64,000 nucleotides of DNA from JADKAV01 sp963769435 (GTDB lineage Bacteria > Actinomycetota > Actinomycetes > S36-B12 > UBA10799). The translations under genes were made by a program, and so were the position numbers. Positions 27,633 through 37,592 of the stretch are shown here, piece by piece. Below the pieces are notes generated by a model. The model searched no databases. It was not told the origin of the DNA and saw nothing but the letters and a program-made list of their open reading frames with translations. The first letter of the stretch is position 1. Every line of letters begins with the position of its first letter. The stretch covers positions 620,001-684,000 of the forward strand of contig CAVYLN010000002.1 of NCBI GenBank assembly GCA_963769435.1, read 5' to 3'.

Positions 27633-30382
27633 CCGGTGGGTCCTCGGTCGTTGGCAACGATCAGTGCGGAGGCGGGGAAGACCATGCGGAAGGGATGTTG
27701 ATAGGCGATCCGGGCCTGGTGGGCGCCGTTGCGGCCCCATGTGATCCCGTTGCGCTCTTCGCCCTGCCAGCCGAGTGGGCCCATCCTGACGTGGGTGGCC
27801 TCGGTGTCGCCTTGTAGGACATCGGCCCACGTCAGGTCCGTCCAGCGGCTCGGTGGCGTGGGTCTTGGCGTGCGACTGCCACCGTCGAAACCGAAGCGGG
27901 GGCCTGACGCGGGTTCCTCGAGGCTGACGAACCAGCCTTCGGCGAGAACGACATCTGGGTCGATGTCGAAGCCGACGAATCGGGTGGACTCATCGATCTC
28001 GCCCACGAACATGGGCGTCATCACACGCTCGGGGATCAACGCGCCGTCGGCGGTGAGGGGCAGGCTCCCGTCGTCCGGCTCCAGAAGCGTGATCATCAGA
28101 CCTGGGAAGCGTCGGATCAGTTCCGCGCGGATCAGCAGCACGGTGCCGGACCCTTCGCCCCCGATCATCGAGCGCAGCGGTTCACTGAGGTCCACGTCAG
28201 CCAGTTCGGTGTTGAGATCGGTGTCCTCGCCGGGAGCCGGCGGATCACCCGGACGGTCGAAAAGGCTGGCGAAGGCGGTGGCCGACAGGTCGGCGGGGAA
28301 CTCACGCCAGAGCGCCTCGCGCGACCATTCATGGTTGGCCCCGACGAGGAAGGCGGCGACGAACTCCTCGTTGATCTCCAACAGGCGCACCCGGTCCATA
28401 CCGAAGGCGCCGACCCCTGGCAGCAGCAGTTCGGCAGACATGGCCTGCAGTTTGGGGGCGAGGCCGTCCGGGAACCACGGCCCGATGACGATCCGCGAGC
28501 GACTGCCGTCCTCGGGAAACGCGCGGTCGATGTCGACGCCGTCCAGCCGAGCCGCCGCCGCCGTGACCGTGGCCCTTCGCGGACTCGCTGCCCGCATCAC
28601 ATCGGCGGGTTCGGTGACCCCCAGGCGGGGGGCGACGCTGATCCGCCGCGTCGCTGGCTGGCCGGTGACGACGGCGCCGTCAGGTACGAAGCTGGCCCGG
28701 AACGTCTTGGCGACGGCCAGCTCGGCGTCCGGCCGGATCGCCGCGGCGCTGACGAACGTGGCCGCGACGCGGGTGGCGAGCGCCGCGGTGGTCGAGCCGG
28801 TGGCGACGGTGCCGCCCGGGCTGCCCCCGGGTGCCGGCAGCATGGGCTGACGGTGGATGGCCGATCCCCGACGTGCGGCACGGAAGAAGGCCGCCGACAC
28901 CGCCCCGGTCGGAATCACCGGGTCGTCCGCGATCGCCGCGGCGACGCTGCCGACGCTCCAGCGCACCGGGGACAGGCACGTCCGAGACCCAGCCTCGGCC
29001 CGACGCCCGAGACCCCACGGGAAGCGGGAACGTGCCGGGTGGCGGGGGCCATGGTGAACAGCAACGTTGCGTCATCGAGGGCGGCCAGCCTGGAGTGCTG
29101 GCGATCGGCGACCTCGGCGGCCAGACGGGCGCGGCCGACCTCGACGGTGGCCTCGCGCAGTGCGCCGACCTGATCCCAGGCCGCGGCCAGCAACTCATAC
29201 TCGGACTGCCGGACCACGTCGGCACCCACGGCAGCAGCCGCGCGTGCTGCCGGCGGCAGGTTCACCTGGGTGACCCAGCCGCTCTCGGGGACCGTCTCGA
29301 CCCCTGCCGGCCACCGCCCGTACAACTGGGGCGCCAACACCGGATCGTCGCTCGCGGGGTCGTAGTCCGCCGGGGCTTGCTTCGAAACCTCAGTGCGGTG
29401 CTGGCCCGCATCGATGGCGCCGGCGAGTTCCTTGCGGACCCACTCACGGGTAGGTCGTGCCAGCGGCTCGGCCTGCTCGCCCGGATCCACCAGCGCGCCG
29501 GCGAACTCGAACGACATGTCGAGTCCCGCAGGTGTCGGCAGCATCGCCCCGGTCTCGAGCCTGGCCTGCCGGAACCCCATGCGCCCACCGTCGACGTCAG
29601 GACGCAGGCGCGTGGCCAATGACTCGAAGTCACCGGGTTCGTCGCTGGTGGCGAATGTCCACGTGGCGTAGACGGGAAGGGTGAGCCCAGCGGGGTTCGT
29701 CCAGGTCCCAGGCGGGCAGGATGTCACCGGTCGGGCCGGGTTGGCCCAGCCCGGCTGCGACGCCGGCATCGAAGGCGGGGACGAGTGCGGCCCGGTACCT
29801 GCGGGCGACCTTCAGCTTGCGGGGGCACATCAGCCGGGCGATCACCTCGCCGTTTCCGGCGGCGAGGCTGGCATCCAGATCGTCAGCACTGGACTGGGCG
29901 TGGGTCCACACATGGGAGTCCGCCAGATCCCACAGTTGCGTGGCGACGTGGTCGGCGTCCACCTCCAGTACCTGGACACCATCGTCGCGCGTGGTGAACC
30001 TGACTGCGTCGGACTCCTCAACGACGACCAGCACCAGCCAGGGGCGCAGCCCGCCCTCGGCGGTGGGCGCGGCCGGCGTCAGAAGCCACGGCAGCGTCGG
30101 GGCGATGAGTTCGACGAACGCGATCCGCGTGGTCTCGAAGTCCGCGGTGCCCGGTGGCGGCTCGCGGCGCAGAATCTGCGCCTGGTCGATACCGGTGACG
30201 TCGCCCGGACCCGCCAGTGACCGCGTCGTCGAACTGCCGGCGGTCGCCCCGGCCGAATCGACCAGGTCGACCGTGGCTCGCACGGATGCGCGCGCAGGTA
30301 GCGGCCCGGACAGCGGGTCGGCGTCTCCCGCCGACTGCGACAGGCCTTGCCGGATGTAGGGCAGGAACACGGGGTCACTCAT
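27629..30382 (-). CDS. Giant-operon protein 3: uncharacterised, ~917 aa (two frameshifts)
   Basis: ATG 30382 (MSDPVFLPYIRQGLSQSAGD) overlaps the DUF6603-like gene by ATGA. Three frames must be joined. One surplus base in GGGG at 29692-29695 links WDLDEP to AGLTLPVYATWTFAT, and one missing base in GGGG at 28968-28971 links RACP to VRWSVGSVAAAIADD. The net frame then runs to 27629. Features: beta-rich N-terminal half with PWLLTPAAPTAEGGLRPWLV, then LPVYATWTF...DFESLATRL, an Ala-rich helical middle, and a C-terminal half with IVIGPWFPDGLA and a terminal GITWGRNGAHQARIAYQHPF. No known domain is recognised. Confidence 0.75.
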
Positions 30383-33300
30383 CGGATCGTCGCTCCTGTC
30401 GGTACGCCGGCCGCCTCGACAGTGACACGTGGCACCTGCACGGTTGGGCTGCGGAGCCCGCGGGCGGCGATCACCGCGTGGTCGTACCAGCCGTCCACCA
30501 GCACCTGGCTCTTGCCCCGGCCTGCGGAACTGACCACTGGGGGACCATCCGGTGTCGGCGGGGGCTCCCAGACGAGGGTCTCGTGACCCAGCGGCATGGC
30601 GGCGGCCTCGTCCTCGCCGGCCATGGTGGTGTCGGCCCCGAAGCGGACACCCGAACGGTGGAGTTCGTAGCTGGGTGCTGCCAGTTTCGCGTTGTCCGAC
30701 ATCTTGTCGAACTGCGCCGGGGCGAACCAGTCCACGACCGGATCCGCAGAGACCCCGGAAAGTACCGCGCCGGTCACCGCGTCGGTCAACTGTGCCGCAT
30801 CGATGTCGATGCGTGACTGGGCGGGCAGGGCGTGGCCGTAGACCTCCAGCGTGCGCTCGAGCGGCGCGACGGTCTGACGCAAGGAGAGGGTGCCGTCGGC
30901 CAGCATCGGTGTCGCCGCCGGGTCTGCGCCGGCGGTGAGCACCACTCCGGCCTGCAGCCCCGAGCCGCGGGTCACTTCCCACGCGTTGTCGGCGTTGATC
31001 TGCGCCTGGATGAGTGGCAGCAGGTCGGTGGTCTCCAGCGCGACCGGCCGGGCCTTGTCACCGACGGTGAAGTCGAACTTCACCTTGACACCGAAGAACT
31101 TGAACTGGGCTAGGCCGCTTGCGAACCAGGGCTTCGGACCCTCCAGGTGAGCTGCCAGGCTGACGCCCATCAACTCCTTGTTCCCGGAGTACACCGCCAC
31201 CCCGGCGGTCACGTCGGCGACCAGTTTGAAGGGCGAGAAGATCAGCAGGACGTCGAACCCGAACCAGCCGCGGGCCGTGTACGTCGTCAGCACCACCTTG
31301 ACCGAGGCCTCGATCTCGAAACGGCCGCCGAACTGCACGGTGTTGGGCGTCACGGCCAGGTAGGCCGACAGCGTGATGCCGATGTCCTCGGTCAGCGCGA
31401 TCGAGGCGCGCATCCGTTCGAGTGCGCCGAAGACCGACGGCAGGATCGACGGCGGCTGGAACGACGGATGCCAGCCCCCGATCGACAGCGCGAAGTAGGG
31501 CTGCGGACTGGTGGCCACGTGGAACGCCATGTCGCCGCTCAGCTCGATGACCCCCAGCAAACGTGAGTCGTACAGCGACGCCGCGACGGTGACGGTGCCG
31601 TTGGCCAGGTCCACGACCCCCAGGGAGTCCATCGTGATCTCCACGACGGGCACCTCGGGGTCGGGCAGCGCCATCGCTATGGAACCTAGGATGACGATCA
31701 AGCCCTGCGGCATCGAGATCATCACGCCGATCTGGGCGGTCAGCAGCGACACGGGTGCACCCCAGCCGATGGCAACCACAGGTCCGATGACCGTGTTCCC
31801 GACGTCGATGGGGAAGTACGCGTCGATCTGCGGGATGAGGATCAGCGCATCCCGGACCGGGTCATCGGGGAACATGATCGCGTCGGCAGCACCCTGCTTC
31901 AGACCGAGCGCCAGGGCTTCGGTGTCCATCCGCCGGTTCAGCGCGATGACCCCACCGACACCTTCCAGGGTGAATCCGAAGCCGAGCGGGATGCCCGGGA
32001 TGTCGATCCCGAGACTGCCGAAGAACGCCCACCCTTCCTCGCCGCCGGGCAACTGGGTGTCGATGACCACCAGCAGGCTGACGCCGACCTCGATGACCTT
32101 CAGGGCCGCGCCGCCGGCGTATCGACCGGCGTCGTGGTCGATGTCCAGGAAGCCGCCACCGCTGATGACGTCGCTGCCGTCGAACGCGAAGGCCACGCGG
32201 TCGGGAAGGTCGATGCCGATTTCCAGCGCGAAATCGTCGGGCGTGTCACCGCTGCTGATCAATGCTCGTACGCCGACGCCCGAGACGGCGACCTGCAACG
32301 GTCCGATCGTGGACTCGGCATCGACCACGACCGACAGCACCAGCGCGCCGTCGTCGTCGACATCGGCCGAGACGGCAATGCCGCTGACCGTGATCGGGCC
32401 GATGGTGATGGTGACGGGCAGCTGGAACGCGAGGCCGACGTCGGCGCCGAAACGAAGCCCCTCGCGCGACAGGGTCACCTCCATGTCCAACTCGGCCTCG
32501 ATCCCCGCGATCAGGCTGGCCATGAACGAGTCGGCGCCGTCGGAGTCGAGCCGAAGAGCCAGTGTCTGCAGCCCCACGGTGAGTGCGAGATCGGGTTCGG
32601 ATGCATCGAAGGCGACGCCGACAGTGACGCCACCGACATCCAGCCGCGGACCGCTTGCTGCGCCGAACAGCCGCCACGGTTCTTGGCCGGTCAGGGTCAG
32701 GGCAACGCCCAACTCGCCGACGGTGTCGGCGACCAGAGCAACCTGCCCGGTCGGGCTGACGGTGATGCCGACGACCGGCTGGGGGACGCCGATGCTGACA
32801 TCGCCCAGCGGAACCGGGATCGGGTCCGTCGACAGGTCGCCTACGTCCACCCCGATGGCCAGCCCATCCGCGGGGCCCATGTCACCGTCGGACCGCCAGG
32901 GACCGATGACGATGCTGATGCCACGAAGCTCGGACGGCGCACGGTGATCGAGCCGAAGGCGGGTCACCTGGAGGTCCTCGTCACCCAGCCATCCGGACAG
33001 GTAGGCCTGCACGTAGTCCAGGTCAGGGGGCTCGCGCGTGACGTGAGCGACGTCGGCCAACGCAAGCGCGAGAAGTCGCCCGATGCGGCTGCTGTCGATG
33101 CGGCCGTCGGTGAGGAACCGGGTGGTGGCGAAGTCGCCCGGGTCGGCCATCAGATCGCCGAGGCCGGAGGTGTCCAACGCCAGCGAGGTGTGCTCTTCGG
33201 TCGGCCCGTCCTCGGTGACCGGCAACTCGTAGACGTTGCGGGCTGCCAGACCGATCGCTTCGAGTAGTGCGACCAGCCACGCCGCCCGGTACTCGATCAC

Positions 33301-33675
33301 GTCGAAGGCCACCATCTGCGGCAAACGCAGTGCTACATCACCGGCGATCGCAGACCAGTCGAGGTCCGCGCCAGGGATCTCGACGTCGGCGTCCTCGAGC
33401 GCATCGACGACATCGCCCACCGGACCGATGAGCTCCAGGGCCGCCAGAAGCTCCTCGAAGGTGAAGTCGTCGGTCAGCGCCTCAAGGTGCTCGGCGACCA
33501 GAGGTACCAGCGCTTGCATTTCCTCGGACGCCGGCACCGCGTCGATGACCACCCCGGAGTCCACCTGGTAGCCCAGACGGCGCAGCGCCGCCAGGAACTC
33601 GCTGGGCCGTGCCGCCAGGTCCGCCAGCATGCGGACGGTGCCGCTCAGCGTCGACAGGATCGGGTCGTCGCTCAT
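30379..33675 (-). CDS. Giant-operon protein 2: DUF6603-like, 1,098 aa
   Basis: ATG 33675 with GGAGGT 6 nt upstream. After a helical N-terminus (~200 residues) come many amphipathic beta strands in repeated V-x-V-x patterns. The central conserved block has ~LGFGFTLEGVGGVIALNRRM, the phrase IMFPDDPVRDALILIPQIDA and GPVVAIGWGAPVSLLTAQIG. This matches my memory of the DUF6603 family, which has no known function. The C-terminal third is also beta-rich and ends with a PVVSSAGRGKSQVLVDGWYD segment. No signal peptide is seen. The strand pattern suggests a long beta-solenoid or lipid-groove-like fold, but that is inference. Confidence 0.82.
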   Translation of the reverse strand: MSDDPILSTLSGTVRMLADLAARPSEFLAALRRLGYQVDSGVVIDAVPASEEMQALVPLVAEHLEALTDDFTFEELLAALELIGPVGDVVDALEDADVEIPGADLDWSAIAGDVALRLPQMVAFDVIEYRAAWLVALLEAIGLAARNVYELPVTEDGPTEEHTSLALDTSGLGDLMADPGDFATTRFLTDGRIDSSRIGRLLALALADVAHVTREPPDLDYVQAYLSGWLGDEDLQVTRLRLDHRAPSELRGISIVIGPWRSDGDMGPADGLAIGVDVGDLSTDPIPVPLGDVSIGVPQPVVGITVSPTGQVALVADTVGELGVALTLTGQEPWRLFGAASGPRLDVGGVTVGVAFDASEPDLALTVGLQTLALRLDSDGADSFMASLIAGIEAELDMEVTLSREGLRFGADVGLAFQLPVTITIGPITVSGIAVSADVDDDGALVLSVVVDAESTIGPLQVAVSGVGVRALISSGDTPDDFALEIGIDLPDRVAFAFDGSDVISGGGFLDIDHDAGRYAGGAALKVIEVGVSLLVVIDTQLPGGEEGWAFFGSLGIDIPGIPLGFGFTLEGVGGVIALNRRMDTEALALGLKQGAADAIMFPDDPVRDALILIPQIDAYFPIDVGNTVIGPVVAIGWGAPVSLLTAQIGVMISMPQGLIVILGSIAMALPDPEVPVVEITMDSLGVVDLANGTVTVAASLYDSRLLGVIELSGDMAFHVATSPQPYFALSIGGWHPSFQPPSILPSVFGALERMRASIALTEDIGITLSAYLAVTPNTVQFGGRFEIEASVKVVLTTYTARGWFGFDVLLIFSPFKLVADVTAGVAVYSGNKELMGVSLAAHLEGPKPWFASGLAQFKFFGVKVKFDFTVGDKARPVALETTDLLPLIQAQINADNAWEVTRGSGLQAGVVLTAGADPAATPMLADGTLSLRQTVAPLERTLEVYGHALPAQSRIDIDAAQLTDAVTGAVLSGVSADPVVDWFAPAQFDKMSDNAKLAAPSYELHRSGVRFGADTTMAGEDEAAAMPLGHETLVWEPPPTPDGPPVVSSAGRGKSQVLVDGWYDHAVIAARGLRSPTVQVPRVTVEAAGVPTGATIR

Positions 33676-33714
33676 CGCAGGACCTCCAGCTCCACCGCGT
33701 CGTCGAATCGCACG

Positions 33715-36579
33715 TCAGTACCCGATCATCAAGTCGGTGTCCATGAACACATCCACACGGCGAGCGATCTGAACGTCGGGACCATCGGGGCCCCCCGGCG
33801 CACCGGACTCTCCGAGCCCCAGCAATTCGATGGATTCCTCGGGGATCCGGAACCGGTCCCCGAGCATCACCTGAAACGCCCGGCACATCGCCTGTGTCCG
33901 GCGCTGGGAGAGCGCCAGGTTGTACTCCTCGGTGCCCGGCGCGGAGGCACGACCCTCGATCAGTAGCCGCCCGTACGGCGAGGAGAACCCACGGAGGTGC
34001 TCGGCGAGCATCTCCTCGAGCTGGGGAACGACCTCGGAGCGGATCGCCGAGGAGTCCGTGTCGAAGAAGGCCTCTGCGCCCATCCATTCCCCCGCAACCA
34101 CGTGATGCGGTACGAACTCGGGCCGATTGATCTGTTCCAGGTCGATCACCTCGACCGCAGAGTTCATCGCACCCGTGGACACCCCGAGCTCGTAGACGGC
34201 GACGTGGGATCCGAGCAGGATGTTCGGGCCACCCGCGTCTCCCTTGAGTGGCGGCTTCGAGCCATTACCGTAGAAGACGATCTCACCCCACCATCCATAG
34301 CGGAAGACGAACGCGCCGCTCTCGCCGCCGATCATGTCGATGGGCCCGTTGAAGTCGGTCCTCGACCAGTCGGCATCACTGGTGACCGAACCTGAGTCGA
34401 TCTTGACCACCCCGATACCGCCGGCGAGTCCAGCGCTGCCCTCCAGGAATCCCAGCGCGTAGTCCTGCACCCACTCCTGCTGGCCGTTACGGGACTTCGT
34501 GACGGTGATCCATCCCGCCATGCCGCCGTACCCCGCCGGTATCGCCGGGACCGGGACGTCCACGCTGCCTCCAGCCAGTTTCATCGACCAGTCGTAGACG
34601 AACTCGCCCTGCTGCGCGGCCACCGGGTCGACGACGATGTCCAGGAGGCGCTGCAGAACGGGGGTGTTGCCGGGTGCTCGTCGCGCCATGTCGATGGCGA
34701 CCGTGTAGGCGGAGTGCTGACGTCCGTCGATCTCGACCCGGCGCGACATCAGCAGTTTGCGGGCCCACTGCCGGGCGACGATCAGTTGCTTGTCCGCGTT
34801 GTCCGGGTGCAAGAACTTGCCCACCTCGTGCTGGAGCCGGCCATCGGAATCCAGGGCGTGCCCGATCTTGGCGCTCACAAGCGGAGTGTCGACCCAGCCC
34901 TGCAGGTCTTCGTGCAGTTGCAGGATGGCCTCGCCCAGGTGGAAGGCCTCCCAGGCGTGCAGGGGCGTGCGATGCACGGCACGGGCGATGACCGCCTCGA
35001 CCTCGGACAGCGACTCCAGCGCCCGGTCGGAAAGGTGCGGTTCGCTGGTCACCTGGATGTATTCCCATACGGCGGGCATTCCCTGGGGCAGGTCGATCGG
35101 GTGGTCGTCGGGATCGTCGTTGCCATCGACGTGGACGCGCAGTCCGACGGAGGGATCCGAGAGGTCGAAGGTCCACGTACCGGTGGTCGGCACACCGGGC
35201 GGGTCGAGGTCGCCGTCGAGGGTGAAACGCCACGTCGACGCCGTGGCGTCATCGGACTGCAGAGTCGCGGTGACGCGGCGCTGGGTCGGCAGCCAGCAGG
35301 TCTCGTCCTGCCCGTCGCCGTCGATGTCGAACTGCGCCGCGATGCGGGTCTGCCACCAGCCCACCGCGACCCGGCCGACCTGGTTGATCTGCAGACAGCC
35401 GACGAGGAACGGGGACCTCGTGTGCTCCTGGCCGATGGCGGTCGCCACGTCGAGGTCGATGCCGGTCGTTTCGTAGAAGCCGGTGATGTCAGCCTCGGCG
35501 CCCAGCGCCTCCACTGCTGCGACGTCGGCCGGGTTCGCGGCGGGCGAGGACGTTCCGAGGACGTCGATCACGCGCAGGTTGTGAGCCAGCATCAGCAGTC
35601 GGCCCCAGGTCAACTGCTCCGTCCCCTCGAACGGCCCGCCGCGCGGGTGGTGCGCCCAGCCGCTGACCTTTGCCAGCCGTCGCTTCAGAGCGCTGATCAG
35701 CTCGTCGGCCGCCGCCGGTGGCACAGGAAGGTTCCGGCTCACAGCGAGCAGTTCCCCGGTGGTGTGTGTCTGCAGCAGTTCGGCCTGCAGCAGCCAATCG
35801 GTCGCGATCGCGCCGCTCTCCATCGCGGCGTACAACTCGGCGCCGATCTGCTCTATGAGCCGGCGGTCAGCATCGTCGTCCCACGGCCATGCGAACTCCC
35901 AGGCGGGCTCGACGAACATCGGGAGCACTCCCGGCTGGTCGTAGGCTGAGTCGGTGTACTGCCAGAGGTCTGCTGCCGCCGCGATGTCTGACAGGAACAC
36001 TGCCGCGATCGTGGGCGCGGCGACCTTGAGCGACCCGAGCTGTCGACCGAGCAACGAGAGCGAGCCGGTCTGTCGGACGGTGATCTGCACCAGCGAGAGC
36101 GTCTGGTCGGCCCGCACGTCCACATCGACGGTGATCACCGACTCGTTGACACTGTCGGTGATGGGGCCGACGGCGCCCAGGGTAGGCAGCGGCACCGCGA
36201 AGGTGGGACCGGCACCCTCGTAGCGCGTGCGCGGGCGCACAGCGATGGCGATGACCAAGTCATTGGGGGCAGGCTCCTGGAATCCGACCTCCGTGAGCCA
36301 GTCAACCCATCCCAGGCTGTAGCCGAGAGTGGCGGGATGGTGGGAGGTCAGGTGTGTTGTGTCACCTGTCGAACCCGACGCGCCGCTGATCTGCATCCAC
36401 CAGCGCACCTGGCGGTATCCCGCCAACTCCAGCGCATAGAAGACACCGTCCATGGCGTCGAGTACCTGCTGAGTCAACCTCCCGTCGCCGAAGACCGGAT
36501 CGGAGCGGTGCTGGCGAATGCCGTGTGCGGGCGGCACGCCGGCCGCAACCAGTAGCGACGGAACCGAGAACGTCACCAT
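33715..36579 (-). CDS. Giant-operon protein 1: OmpA-tailed protein, 954 aa
   Basis: First gene of the operon, from ATG 36579 with no clear Shine-Dalgarno (possibly leaderless). The N-terminal ~650 residues are uncharacterised and include an acidic FDIDGDGQDETCW stretch resembling a Ca-binding DxDGDGxxD loop. A Gly-rich beta region follows (about 680-800). The C-terminus (about 835-950) is an OmpA-like domain: AEAFFDTDSSAIRSEVVPQL, LLIEGRASAPGTEEYNLALS and a final RRVDVFMD. OmpA domains usually bind peptidoglycan, yet no signal peptide is present. A 39-bp gap separates it from gene 2. Confidence 0.83.
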   Translation of the reverse strand: MVTFSVPSLLVAAGVPPAHGIRQHRSDPVFGDGRLTQQVLDAMDGVFYALELAGYRQVRWWMQISGASGSTGDTTHLTSHHPATLGYSLGWVDWLTEVGFQEPAPNDLVIAIAVRPRTRYEGAGPTFAVPLPTLGAVGPITDSVNESVITVDVDVRADQTLSLVQITVRQTGSLSLLGRQLGSLKVAAPTIAAVFLSDIAAAADLWQYTDSAYDQPGVLPMFVEPAWEFAWPWDDDADRRLIEQIGAELYAAMESGAIATDWLLQAELLQTHTTGELLAVSRNLPVPPAAADELISALKRRLAKVSGWAHHPRGGPFEGTEQLTWGRLLMLAHNLRVIDVLGTSSPAANPADVAAVEALGAEADITGFYETTGIDLDVATAIGQEHTRSPFLVGCLQINQVGRVAVGWWQTRIAAQFDIDGDGQDETCWLPTQRRVTATLQSDDATASTWRFTLDGDLDPPGVPTTGTWTFDLSDPSVGLRVHVDGNDDPDDHPIDLPQGMPAVWEYIQVTSEPHLSDRALESLSEVEAVIARAVHRTPLHAWEAFHLGEAILQLHEDLQGWVDTPLVSAKIGHALDSDGRLQHEVGKFLHPDNADKQLIVARQWARKLLMSRRVEIDGRQHSAYTVAIDMARRAPGNTPVLQRLLDIVVDPVAAQQGEFVYDWSMKLAGGSVDVPVPAIPAGYGGMAGWITVTKSRNGQQEWVQDYALGFLEGSAGLAGGIGVVKIDSGSVTSDADWSRTDFNGPIDMIGGESGAFVFRYGWWGEIVFYGNGSKPPLKGDAGGPNILLGSHVAVYELGVSTGAMNSAVEVIDLEQINRPEFVPHHVVAGEWMGAEAFFDTDSSAIRSEVVPQLEEMLAEHLRGFSSPYGRLLIEGRASAPGTEEYNLALSQRRTQAMCRAFQVMLGDRFRIPEESIELLGLGESGAPGGPDGPDVQIARRVDVFMDTDLMIGY

Positions 36580-36837
36580 GTGCGCCGCCCGCGGATCCGT
36601 TTCGCCGCGAGATCCCTGAGGTGTTGCACACCAGGTGGGGCCAGGGGCTTCACGTCAGAATCGCCCTCTCCTCCGATCAGAACTGCGGCAAGCGGTCGTT
36701 GCGTCCCGGTAGGTGGTGGTACTGGCATCGTGGTGCACCCAGCCCCTTCGCGTCAATGCGCAACGGCACCGTGATTCAGGGACCTGTTGACGCCGGGGGA
36801 GTGAGCGGAGGCCCGTTGCCCCGGCCCAAGCCCGCCG
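36580..36837. other. Upstream region of the giant operon
   Basis: 258 bp between the operon start and the convergent PIN gene. It should hold the operon promoter on the minus strand. I see no gene and no convincing -35/-10 pair. Confidence 0.4.
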
Positions 36838-37233
36838 TCAGGCGGTGATCACCTCCACGCGGCACGTCAGCGCGGGGGCCTTGGCCAGCCGGGCATCACC
36901 GGTGATGAGAACGGTCTCCAACGCCTCCGCCAGAGTCACGTAGGCCGCGTCGTACGGGGTCAGGTTGCCGCGCAGTTCCCAGCAACGCGCGAGCAAGGAA
37001 CGATGCGGAGCGCGCTGTATCGGCGCATCCCTGAGGTCGTCCAGGGCCAGGGCCGCACGCCGTGTGTCGAGCGCACCGCGACTGACTGCCCGGCGCAGAA
37101 CCGAGAGGACCTCCAGGTCCAGGAGTTCGGGCGCGAGGAGTTGCTCGCCCCGCAACCGGTGGCGCACCGCGTCACCGTCGGGACCGTCGTCGGCCAATGC
37201 CACCACCACGACGCTGGCATCAACGACGGGCAC
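36838..37233 (-). CDS. PIN-domain toxin (VapC family)
   Basis: 131 residues from GTG 37233, chosen because AAGGAGGATC lies directly before it. PIN acidic residues are visible in VPVVDASVVVVALADD (N-terminus), LLDLEVLSVLRRA, NLTPYDAAYVTLAEAL and ITGDARLAKAP. VapC toxins are Mg-dependent endoribonucleases. It overlaps the antitoxin gene by 14 bp. Confidence 0.9.
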   Translation of the reverse strand: MPVVDASVVVVALADDGPDGDAVRHRLRGEQLLAPELLDLEVLSVLRRAVSRGALDTRRAALALDDLRDAPIQRAPHRSLLARCWELRGNLTPYDAAYVTLAEALETVLITGDARLAKAPALTCRVEVITA

Positions 37234-37450
37234 GATCCTCCTTGAGGTCCGCCACCGCCTGCGCCAGAGGGATCGATCCCCCCGCCCGCCCACCTGCCCT
37301 GTCGAGAACCTCGTCCAGAGTGGGTACAGATGCTTCGGCGATCAACCGAGCCAGCAGATACTCCTGCAGGGACTGATGTGCCTGCACCGCACGCCGGCGC
37401 AGCACTGCATGGGTTTCTGCCGGAACGTCCTTGATCTGGATACTGGGCAT
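37220..37450 (-). CDS. FitA/VapB-like antitoxin
   Basis: 76 residues from ATG 37450 (MPSIQIKDVPAETHAVLRRR). The N-terminus is a ribbon-helix-helix DNA-binding unit with HQSLQEYLLARLIAEA as the helices. The C-terminus (ADLKEDRARR) is the toxin-binding tail. It precedes and overlaps the PIN toxin, the usual antitoxin-first order. Confidence 0.88.
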   Translation of the reverse strand: MPSIQIKDVPAETHAVLRRRAVQAHQSLQEYLLARLIAEASVPTLDEVLDRAGGRAGGSIPLAQAVADLKEDRARR

Positions 37451-37477
37451 GGCGCCATTTTGCATGTCTGGGCGCCA
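37450..37477. promoter_or_regulatory. Candidate antitoxin operator
   Basis: Two GGCGCC-containing half-sites (TGGCGCCA at 37450-37457 and GGCGCCA at 37471-37477) lie at the antitoxin start codon, about two helical turns apart. The position fits RHH autoregulation. Confidence 0.4.
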
Positions 37478-37592
37478 CACCGCAAGTGTCGTCCCCCACC
37501 ACCAAGTTCCGTGTTCAGTCATCGGCGCTGGTCAACCGGGGCATAGTTCCCGTAGACATGGATACTTCCCATGGTGGATTAGGGAGGTCGAC

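Noticed and set aside
28915..30982. Three separate genes in the middle of the giant operon
   Set aside because: The three frames abut at two GGGG runs and together give one continuous product with the correct ATGA junctions at both ends.
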